This document shows positions 50,169-57,524 of a stretch of 57,524 nt of DNA, piece after piece. Where the stretch lies: assembly GCA_019456305.1 (NCBI GenBank), contig VRUD01000019.1, positions 1 through 57,524 of the forward strand. The letters run 5' to 3'. Numbering within the stretch: the first letter of the stretch is position 1; each line of letters starts with the position of its first letter. The DNA comes from Cytophagales bacterium (lineage in GTDB: Bacteria > Bacteroidota > Bacteroidia > Cytophagales > VRUD01). Made by a program: the position numbers and the translations under genes. The notes under the pieces are model-generated. The model was given only the letters and a program-made list of their open reading frames with translations, had not been told where the DNA came from and ran no database searches.

Positions 50169-52325
50169 TTGAAATATATTATATTCATTTTTCTCCTGTT
50201 AATTACAGCTTCTCACATATTTTCTCAAAATATTATCAAAGGAATAGTTATTGACAAGCAAAACAATTCTGTTTTTGCAGCCAATGTTTATCTTAAAAAC
50301 CTTCCCGAAAAAGGTGTAGTAACTAATTTTGACGGAAGATTTGAGTTGATTATTCCATCTAAAAGCAATAAAGACACATTAATCGTATCATTTATCGGAT
50401 ACGAAACAAAAAAAATCCCTATATCCTTCATATCACATAATGAGGTCGTAAAAATTGTTTTATCAGAAAACAAACAAACTCTAATGGAAGTTATAATTAC
50501 AGCACAAGACCCGATTTCCGAGCAATTCTCTGTTACTAAACTCGAAAAATTAGATGTCTATCTTAATCCTGTATCCAATGGAGACCCTTTAAAAGCAATT
50601 ACTTCTTTGCCTGCATCTACAAATACAGAAGAATCTGCAAATCCTTCGCTTAGAGGAAGTTCGTCCGACAGAACAAGGGTGATTTTAAACGGTGTACCTG
50701 TGTATCGTCCTGTGCGAAACAGCCAAATAAATGGAATAGGAAATTTTAGCTTATTCAATACAGAAATTATACATAAGCAATATGTTTACGCAAGCAATCC
50801 ACCATTAACTTATGGAAATACCAGCGCAGGTTTAGTAGAGATTGAAACTATTAAAGAGTTATATCATAATCAATTACAACTTTCAGCAGGTTTGGCAAAT
50901 GCAGGTGTTTTTCTTTCCCAAAAAATAAAGAAAAAAACTTTTGTCCAAGTGTATGGAAATTATCAATTTTCTGACGGCTTCATATCTTTAAACAAAAAGA
51001 ATTTCCCGAGATTAAATGATTTTAACACTAAAGATATTGGATTAAATTTCCATTCAAATATTAACAAAAAGACTTCAATAAACATATTTAGTTACCTTAT
51101 AAATGAAGCTGTTAACGTAAATACAGAATTTTTTACTTACAAAGGACGAACGATAGCCGAAAAGAGACGAAATTTCAACATTATAAACTTCAAATACATT
51201 ACAAAAAATGGTATTGCCAACCTCAATAATGGAACAAATTTCAGTAAAACGAATTTTATATTTGGAAATATAAATTCAGAAAATAATACCAAACAAGTTT
51301 ATTCATCATTTGATTATAAATGGTTTATATTAGATAACACAACTCTACAAATGGGAATAAGTCATGATTATAGCAACAACAAGTTTAAAGACAGTATCCC
51401 ATTTTATTACTATGCTTTATCACCTGAATCACCCAATTTCTATTCGGATACTACCATTTCAAACCAAAACTTAGAGAGCTATTATTACCTGACTTGGGAT
51501 GTAAATGATAAACTTATTTTTTCGTCAGGAATGAGGGCGAATATCCCAATAGAAAAACAAAAATTTTATTTAAGCTCACAATTAGGTATCAAGTATAAAA
51601 TCAATCAAAAACATTCTTTTTTGCTTAGTGGAGGTAAATATCATAATTACTCATCTCCGGCAGTTTTTTCAAAAAATTATAATTTGTTAAAAAGTTATCA
51701 GGCAGCATTAGATTATTCGTACACTCATAAGAACACATTGGTAAATGTTGCGGCTTTTTACAAAAATGAAAGTGGTGAGAAAATAAATAGCGAATTTATA
51801 ACTATTGATAATACAGAAACCTTCGGAATAGAATTAAACTATGAACAATTTTTTAAGAAATATTTTAAATTTTCAATTGCAAACACATTCTTAGACCAAA
51901 CCATTAAAATCAATAACAAGAAATACAATGGGGCAATAGATTTGAATTATTTTATCAAAACAACAATAAGTTACAACAATCCGAAAATTTTCAATCTTGC
52001 CCTAACTTACATTGTCCGTCCGGGAAAGTTTTATACCACGGTTCTCACTTCAACTTTTGATAATGGAACAAATTTTTATGAACCTGTATTTAGTGATGTA
52101 ATAAATGGTAATCAATACAATAGTTACAACAACATAAGCATTAGCATAAGCCAGTATTACCAATTTAAAAAAACAGCATTAATCGGCTTTGCATCTATAA
52201 ATAACATATTGAGTACTAAAAACCAGAGTGAAGTTTTATTCAGCAAAGATTATTCAAAACACACTTTTGATTATTATCAATTAAGAACAATATATTTTGG
52301 GGTAGTTTGGCAATTGAATTATTAA
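50169..52325 (+). CDS. TonB-dependent receptor of the TOMM cluster
   Basis: 718 residues, TTG start (MKYIIFIFLLLITASHIFSQ signal). N-terminal carboxypeptidase-like domain (about 22-100, IKGIVIDKQNNSVFAANVYL, FIGYETKKI), plug (about 110-225, NPSLRGSSSDRTRVILNGVP), then a beta-barrel to the terminal aromatic strand (YFGVVWQLNY). These receptors import ligands through the outer membrane using TonB energy. Co-orientation and a 20-base gap tie it to the TOMM operon, so its ligand may be the modified peptide or a metal complex of it. Confidence 0.88.
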   Translation: MKYIIFIFLLLITASHIFSQNIIKGIVIDKQNNSVFAANVYLKNLPEKGVVTNFDGRFELIIPSKSNKDTLIVSFIGYETKKIPISFISHNEVVKIVLSENKQTLMEVIITAQDPISEQFSVTKLEKLDVYLNPVSNGDPLKAITSLPASTNTEESANPSLRGSSSDRTRVILNGVPVYRPVRNSQINGIGNFSLFNTEIIHKQYVYASNPPLTYGNTSAGLVEIETIKELYHNQLQLSAGLANAGVFLSQKIKKKTFVQVYGNYQFSDGFISLNKKNFPRLNDFNTKDIGLNFHSNINKKTSINIFSYLINEAVNVNTEFFTYKGRTIAEKRRNFNIINFKYITKNGIANLNNGTNFSKTNFIFGNINSENNTKQVYSSFDYKWFILDNTTLQMGISHDYSNNKFKDSIPFYYYALSPESPNFYSDTTISNQNLESYYYLTWDVNDKLIFSSGMRANIPIEKQKFYLSSQLGIKYKINQKHSFLLSGGKYHNYSSPAVFSKNYNLLKSYQAALDYSYTHKNTLVNVAAFYKNESGEKINSEFITIDNTETFGIELNYEQFFKKYFKFSIANTFLDQTIKINNKKYNGAIDLNYFIKTTISYNNPKIFNLALTYIVRPGKFYTTVLTSTFDNGTNFYEPVFSDVINGNQYNSYNNISISISQYYQFKKTALIGFASINNILSTKNQSEVLFSKDYSKHTFDYYQLRTIYFGVVWQLNY

Positions 52326-52336
52326 TTCCATATCAA

Positions 52337-55300
52337 ATGTATGTTGTCAAAGTCAAAGGTCAGATAAAGGATAATTGTAACGGTGGCTGTGATGGTGCAA
52401 CTGACCTGACCGTTGCGGGTGGTACCTCTCCCTATACATTTACATGGTCAAACGGATTCGGGACAGAAGATATTACAGGATTGTGTCCTGATACGTTTGG
52501 TGTTACCGTGACCGATGGCAATGGATGTACAGCATCAGATACAGTGATCATCACCGAACCGGTTGCGCTCACGGCAGCCATTACCGGCACAAATTTAACT
52601 TGTAATGGCGCCTGTGATGGTGCGGCAGACCTGACTGTTGCAGGCGGCACACTTCCATATTCATACGATTGGTCCAGTGGGGAAACTACAGAGGATCTGG
52701 CAAATATATGTGCCGGAACCTACATTGTTGACGTTACCGATACCAATGGATGTACTATTTCTGATACCATAATAATAACACAGCCCTTCCCGCTTGCAAC
52801 TACCATAGCCGGAACGGATCTAAGCTGTTACCTTGCTTGTGACGGAGCAACCGACCTGACGGTTTCAGGAGGTACACTTCCATATTTATACGATTGGTCC
52901 AATGGGGAAACTACAGAGGATCTGGCAAATATATGTGCCGGAACCTACATTGTTGATGTTACCGATAGTAATGGATGCACCATTTCAGACAGCATAATCA
53001 TCAGTGAACCCCCTGTACTTGCTCCTTCAATAACAAGCACAGATGACAGTTGCAGCGGAGCATGTGTAGGTTCTGCTGACTTAACCATATCAGGAGGCGT
53101 GGCGCCCTATACATTTTTATGGTCAAATGGGCCTACTTCTGAAGACGTATCGGGCTTATGTGCAGGAGCTTACACAGTTGATATTACAGATGTCAACAAC
53201 TGCGTGAGCTATGACACTGTAATTATCAGTGAACCTTCCGGACTTACTGCAGCTATAGCAGGAACGGACGTAAGCTGCTTTGGAGATTGCGATGGGGCAG
53301 CCGATCTAACGGTTACCGGGGGCACGCTGCCTTATACTTATTCGTGGTCTAATGGAGATACCATTAATGAAGACCTGTCAGGTTTATGTGCAGGTAATTA
53401 TGATGTTACAGTAACTGATTCCAATGGATGTTCTATATTCTCAAGTGTTATGATCAGTGAACCTGCACTGCTTGCCACCGGCATAACCGCAGCCAACGTC
53501 TCTTGTTATTTAGCCTGTGATGGCGCTGCCGATCTCACTGTTGTTGGCGGAACCACACCTTATACATACAATTGGTCAAACGGGTCTACATCACAGGATA
53601 TTACCGGCTTATGTCCTGATACTTTTGTTGTAACTGTTACCGATTCCAATTTGTGTACCATATTAGATACAGCGATCATTACAGAACCTGCAGCGCTAAC
53701 AGCATCGATTATTGGAACGAATGTTAGTTGTAACGGAGCCTGTGACGGTGCAGCCGACCTGACAGTTGCGGGTGGTACCTCTCCCTATACATTTTTATGG
53801 TCAAACGGATTCGGGACAGAAGATATTACAGGATTGTGTCCTGATACGTTTGGTGTTACTGTGACCGATGGCAATGGATGTACAGCATCAGATACAGTGA
53901 TCATCACCGAACCGGTTGCGCTCACGGCAGCCATTACCGGCACAAATTTAACTTGTAATGGCGCCTGTGATGGTGCGGCAGACCTGACTGTTGCAGGCGG
54001 CACACTTCCATATTCATACGATTGGTCCAGTGGGGAAACTACAGAGGATCTGGCAAATATATGTGCCGGAACCTACATTGTTGATGTTACCGATACCAAT
54101 GGATGTACTATTTCTGATACCATAATAATAACACAGCCATTCCCGCTTGCAACTACCATAGCCGGAACGGATCTAAATTGTAATGGTATTTGTGAAGGAG
54201 CAGCAGATCTGACAGTTTCCGGTGGCACAATTCCATATTCATACTCCTGGTCAGGCAGTGAAACCACTGAAGATTTGGATAGTATGTGTGCAGGAACCTA
54301 TATCGTTGATGTTACTGATACCAATGGTTGTACTATTACGGATACTATCATTATCGGTGAACCGTCATTGCTTACTTCTGCAATAATTGGTACAGATGAT
54401 AGCTGTAGCGGAGCATGCGTAGGTACAGCAGACTTAACCGTATCAGGAGGAGTATTGCCCTATACATTCTCCTGGTCAAACAGCGCTACTTCAGAAGACT
54501 TGTCCAGCTTATGTGCAGGAACTTACACAGTTGATATTACAGATGTCAACAACTGTGTGATCTCTGACACTGTAATTATTAGTGAACCTTCCGGACTTAC
54601 TGCAACAATAATTGGAACCAACGTAAGCTGTAATGGAGTATGTGATGGCGCTGTTGATGTAACCGTTACAGGTGGTACAACGCCCTACACCCATTCCTGG
54701 TCAAACACAGCCACTACTGAAGATATTTCCGTTTTATGTCCCGGCACTTATACTGATACGATCACCGATACAAATGGCTGTACCGTACTTGCCACCATTG
54801 CAATCACTGAGCCGGCAGCCCTTGCCACCGCCATAACCAATACCAATATCAGTTGTAATTTAGCCTGTGATGGCGCTGCAGATCTCACTGTAGCAGGCGG
54901 AACCACACCTTATACTTATGTCTGGTCAAATGGGCCTGTATCACAGGATATTATCGGGTTGTGTCCTGATACCTTTGTTGTAACCGTTACCGATTCCAAT
55001 TTGTGCACCATATTAGATACAGCGATTATCACTGAACCTGTTGCACTTACTGCAAGTATAGTTGGAATTAATGTAAGCTGTAACGGAGCCTGTGACGGAT
55101 CGGCTGATCTGACAGTTTCTGGCGGTACTCCTTCTTATACTTTTAACTGGTCAAATGGCCCTGGAATAGAAGATATTACAGGGTTGTGTGCTGATACGTT
55201 CTCTGTTATAGTTACTGATGCCAATAATTGTACAGCTTCAGATACAGTTATCATTACCGAACCTTTGGTACTTACAGCAACGATTTCAGATACAGATGCT

Positions 55301-57524
55301 ACCTGTAACGGATGCTGTGATGGTTCTGTAGATGTAACGGTATCAGGAGGTACCCTCCCTTATTCACATTCCTGGTCAAATTTAGATATTACTGAAGATA
55401 TTTCAGGATTATGCGCAGGTACTTATTGCGATACCATTACTGATCTCAATGGTTGTACAATAATTCCTTGTGTGCTTGTCGGTGAACCTAATGCGCTTGT
55501 TTCTACTATTGTTGGTACAGACCTGGTCTGTAACGGTATCTGCATTGGAGCAGCAGACCTAACCGTTTCAGGTGGTGTTTTGCCCTATACTTTCTCCTGG
55601 TCAAACAGTGAAACTACGGAAGATATATCCGGTTTATGTGCTGATACTTTTGTTGTAACAATTACTGATTCCAATGGAATTTCAATAACTGATAGTGTAA
55701 TAATAAGTGAACCTCCTGCATTATCTACAACCATTACAGCAGCCAATGTCAGTTGTAATGGCATCTGTGACGGTGCAGTCGGTCTGACCGTTACCGGTGG
55801 CACCCCGGTATATACTTATAGCTGGTCAAACGGAGCGACCGTTGAAGATCCTGTAAACTTATGTGCAGATACCTTTAATGTAACCGTTACCGATGCCAAT
55901 GACTGTACCATATCAGACAGTGTAATTATCACGGAACCTTTGACGTTCACAGCAGACATCGTTGGCACAAACGTCAACTGTAACGGAGCATGTGATGGAG
56001 CAGCCGACCTGACCGTTTCAGGAGGTACACTACCTTATACCTATTCGTGGAATACAACCCCTGTGCAAACAACCGAAGACGCAACAGCCCTTTGTGCCGG
56101 CATTTATGATGTAACTGTGACCGACTCTAACGGCTGTACAGTATCAGCTACAGTAACCATTACCGAACCTGTTGCGCTTTCAACACTCATAATCGGAACG
56201 AATATCGCCTGCAATCTCTCTTGTGACGGGCTGGCTGATCTGAATGTTATCGGAGGCACCACACCTTATTCCTATTCATGGTCAACCGGGGATTCTATCC
56301 AGGATATAGACAGCTTGTGTGCAGGAACATACAGTGTTGTTGTAACGGATTCCAACGACTGTACCATACCAGATAGTGTTACCATCATTGAACCTGCTGC
56401 ATTATCACTTGACACGGGCAGCCAGGTTGCTACCTGTGGGTTTGCAAATGGTGTAGCTTATGTAAGCGTTTCCGGTGGTACAACTCCGTATAGCTATTTA
56501 TGGCTGCCCGGCAGCGGAAATACCGATACAATTACCGGCTTAAGTCCTGATACTTTTATTGTTATTGTGACTGATTCGGTGGGCTGTGTTGATTCAGCTT
56601 CCATAGTGGTAGGTGATGCAGGAGCTCCAACCGTTACCATTACTAACAGTACAAATAATATATGCAATGGAGATAGTCTTGGTATTGCTATTGCTTCGGT
56701 ATCAGGCGGTACGCCTCCTGTTACTTTCCAGTGGAACACAACTCCTGTACAAACCAATGATACTGCAACAGGCTTAACTACAGGAACCTATACAGTTACA
56801 GTTACTGATAGCAATGGCTGCATAGATTCTGCTTTGGTTACCATCAGCGAACCTGCGATACTTTTTGCTTCCATTACAGCAAGCAGCGCTGTAACTTGTA
56901 ACGGAGACAGTAATGGTACGATTATAGTTTCGGTTTCAGGCGGCACCGCTCCTTATACTTATCTGTGGGATGATATCCTGGCACAGGACTCTTCAACAGC
57001 AACAGGATTGGCAGGCGGAACATATTGCGTTGTTGTAACTGATTCCAATGGCTGTACGGCTAACGATTGTGATTCCATTTTTGAGCCGGCTGTCCTTGCA
57101 ACGACAATAGCAGGTACTGATGTCAAATGCAACGGTGCTTGTGATGGCATTGCAGACCTGACCGTTACCGGAGGCACATCGCCTTATTTTTACTCATGGT
57201 CAAATGGTTCCACAATCGAGGATCCAGCTAATTTGTGTGCAGATACACATATTGTGATCGTTACTGACGCTAATGGCTGTACTACGATTGATAGCATCTC
57301 AATCAGCGAACCGGATTCATTGGTATTGACAACCTCAACGATTGACGCCAATTGCGGGCAAGATGACGGGCAAGCTTCTGTCATCGTAACCGGAGGCACA
57401 GGCCCAGGCACTTATGCTTATTCCTGGAGCACCTCGCCCATACAAATAACAGATACTGCTTTCAGCCAGTTCAGTGGAAATTATACTGTTACCGTTACAG
57501 ATAGTAATCTATGTACTGAGACAG
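52337..57524 (+). CDS. SprB-repeat protein lacking a signal peptide (runs off the right edge)
   Basis: Frame open from ATG 52337 to the window end, more than 1729 residues. It consists only of SprB-type repeats of about 76 residues, about 22 of them, each with CNGACDGAADLTV, GGT.PY.Y.WS and TDSNGC. The protein starts MYVVKVKGQIKDNCNGGCDG directly in a repeat with no signal peptide, although such proteins must be exported, and it begins only 11 bases after the receptor stop. Its 5' end therefore appears lost, either by insertion of the TOMM cluster, by recombination among repeats or by an assembly misjoin. A 412-bp internal duplication is present. The C-terminal domain lies outside the window. 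Confidence 0.85.
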   Translation, partial: MYVVKVKGQIKDNCNGGCDGATDLTVAGGTSPYTFTWSNGFGTEDITGLCPDTFGVTVTDGNGCTASDTVIITEPVALTAAITGTNLTCNGACDGAADLTVAGGTLPYSYDWSSGETTEDLANICAGTYIVDVTDTNGCTISDTIIITQPFPLATTIAGTDLSCYLACDGATDLTVSGGTLPYLYDWSNGETTEDLANICAGTYIVDVTDSNGCTISDSIIISEPPVLAPSITSTDDSCSGACVGSADLTISGGVAPYTFLWSNGPTSEDVSGLCAGAYTVDITDVNNCVSYDTVIISEPSGLTAAIAGTDVSCFGDCDGAADLTVTGGTLPYTYSWSNGDTINEDLSGLCAGNYDVTVTDSNGCSIFSSVMISEPALLATGITAANVSCYLACDGAADLTVVGGTTPYTYNWSNGSTSQDITGLCPDTFVVTVTDSNLCTILDTAIITEPAALTASIIGTNVSCNGACDGAADLTVAGGTSPYTFLWSNGFGTEDITGLCPDTFGVTVTDGNGCTASDTVIITEPVALTAAITGTNLTCNGACDGAADLTVAGGTLPYSYDWSSGETTEDLANICAGTYIVDVTDTNGCTISDTIIITQPFPLATTIAGTDLNCNGICEGAADLTVSGGTIPYSYSWSGSETTEDLDSMCAGTYIVDVTDTNGCTITDTIIIGEPSLLTSAIIGTDDSCSGACVGTADLTVSGGVLPYTFSWSNSATSEDLSSLCAGTYTVDITDVNNCVISDTVIISEPSGLTATIIGTNVSCNGVCDGAVDVTVTGGTTPYTHSWSNTATTEDISVLCPGTYTDTITDTNGCTVLATIAITEPAALATAITNTNISCNLACDGAADLTVAGGTTPYTYVWSNGPVSQDIIGLCPDTFVVTVTDSNLCTILDTAIITEPVALTASIVGINVSCNGACDGSADLTVSGGTPSYTFNWSNGPGIEDITGLCADTFSVIVTDANNCTASDTVIITEPLVLTATISDTDATCNGCCDGSVDVTVSGGTLPYSHSWSNLDITEDISGLCAGTYCDTITDLNGCTIIPCVLVGEPNALVSTIVGTDLVCNGICIGAADLTVSGGVLPYTFSWSNSETTEDISGLCADTFVVTITDSNGISITDSVIISEPPALSTTITAANVSCNGICDGAVGLTVTGGTPVYTYSWSNGATVEDPVNLCADTFNVTVTDANDCTISDSVIITEPLTFTADIVGTNVNCNGACDGAADLTVSGGTLPYTYSWNTTPVQTTEDATALCAGIYDVTVTDSNGCTVSATVTITEPVALSTLIIGTNIACNLSCDGLADLNVIGGTTPYSYSWSTGDSIQDIDSLCAGTYSVVVTDSNDCTIPDSVTIIEPAALSLDTGSQVATCGFANGVAYVSVSGGTTPYSYLWLPGSGNTDTITGLSPDTFIVIVTDSVGCVDSASIVVGDAGAPTVTITNSTNNICNGDSLGIAIASVSGGTPPVTFQWNTTPVQTNDTATGLTTGTYTVTVTDSNGCIDSALVTISEPAILFASITASSAVTCNGDSNGTIIVSVSGGTAPYTYLWDDILAQDSSTATGLAGGTYCVVVTDSNGCTANDCDSIFEPAVLATTIAGTDVKCNGACDGIADLTVTGGTSPYFYSWSNGSTIEDPANLCADTHIVIVTDANGCTTIDSISISEPDSLVLTTSTIDANCGQDDGQASVIVTGGTGPGTYAYSWSTSPIQITDTAFSQFSGNYTVTVTDSNLCTET
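52412..52823 (+). repeat. 412-bp intragenic duplication, copy 1
   Basis: Matches 53765-54176 (offset 1353, a multiple of three) with about five differences. It spans more than five-sixths of two consecutive SprB repeats at the extreme 5' end of the gene. Confidence 0.9.
53765..54176 (+). repeat. 412-bp intragenic duplication, copy 2
   Basis: Second copy of 52412-52823; sequence outside the copies diverges at once, which shows a recent duplication or conversion event. Confidence 0.9.

Noticed and set aside
43896..52325. Cluster read as a thiopeptide or lanthipeptide locus
   Set aside because: No lantibiotic dehydratase, no pyridine synthase and no LanM/LanC-type gene; the enzyme set is limited to E1-like, YcaO and SagB-type, which fits a linear azole peptide.
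52432..57411. Several antisense frames of 60-90 codons with MPPATVRSAAPSQAPLQ-like sequence
   Set aside because: They recur in each SprB repeat on the opposite strand as a consequence of codon bias in the repeats; no start signals or conservation expected.

Overview
The window comes from an AT-rich member of the Bacteroidota, most likely an uncultured or metagenome-assembled lineage with type IX secretion (T9SS). The signs are type A and type B T9SS C-terminal sorting domains, SprB-type repeats, PorP/SprF-family proteins, gldA/gldF/gldG-like genes, a TonB-dependent receptor with a carboxypeptidase-like N-terminal domain, and promoters of the Bacteroidota type (TTG, about 20 bases, TAnnTTTG). 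No genome name can be assigned from sequence alone.

Layout. 1-10.9 kb: a truncated TPR protein, purN, a giant sensor with a beta-propeller and a SpoIIE phosphatase, htpG, a set of tiny membrane proteins, a MORN-like secreted protein and a fused alcohol dehydrogenase/Gfo-Idh oxidoreductase. 11-24.5 kb: small unknown genes, a structured leader, and a run of secreted proteins (a fibre-like protein, a small T9SS protein, a 1711-residue PKD/FN3 protein, a SprB-repeat type B protein with its PorP/SprF partner, and a seven-repeat propeller). 23.6-26.4 kb: a toxin-antitoxin rich patch (MazE fused to a MazF tail, a PIN toxin pair, a DUF4160/DUF2442 pair) partly enclosed by a 214-bp direct duplication. 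26.5-40.6 kb, minus strand: a second SprB-type protein and PorP/SprF partner, a TolB-like propeller, an ORF6N protein, DUF4340, a gldG/gldF/gldA-type ABC system with a four-helix-bundle gene between, and a Tat-exported class V aminotransferase. 40.9-43.3 kb: a DUF6922/AbiEii pair, an initiator tRNA-Met and era.

43.4-52.3 kb is the most interesting part: a complete thiazole/oxazole-modified peptide (TOMM, streptolysin S-like RiPP) cluster. It has a promoter, a 17-bp inverted repeat, a small HTH protein, a 46-residue precursor with eight consecutive cysteines, a terminator, an RRE/E1-like (ThiF) protein, a YcaO cyclodehydratase ending in PxPxP, a SagB-type dehydrogenase, an ABC exporter, a membrane HExxH metalloprotease, a TPR lipoprotein and a TonB-dependent receptor. 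The inferred scheme is that the E1-like protein binds the leader, YcaO makes azolines on the Cys run, the dehydrogenase oxidises them to azoles, the protease may remove the leader and the ABC pair exports the product. The lipoprotein and receptor point to an outer-membrane step (uptake, release, immunity or metal acquisition). A signal-less SprB-repeat gene starts 11 bases after the receptor and runs off the right edge.

The whole window is also threaded with short repeats of two kinds: arrays of 7-bp units (several unrelated unit sequences) and GC-rich perfect palindromes of 16-35 bp. Many lie inside reading frames without breaking them. The 7-bp arrays could make some genes phase-variable.
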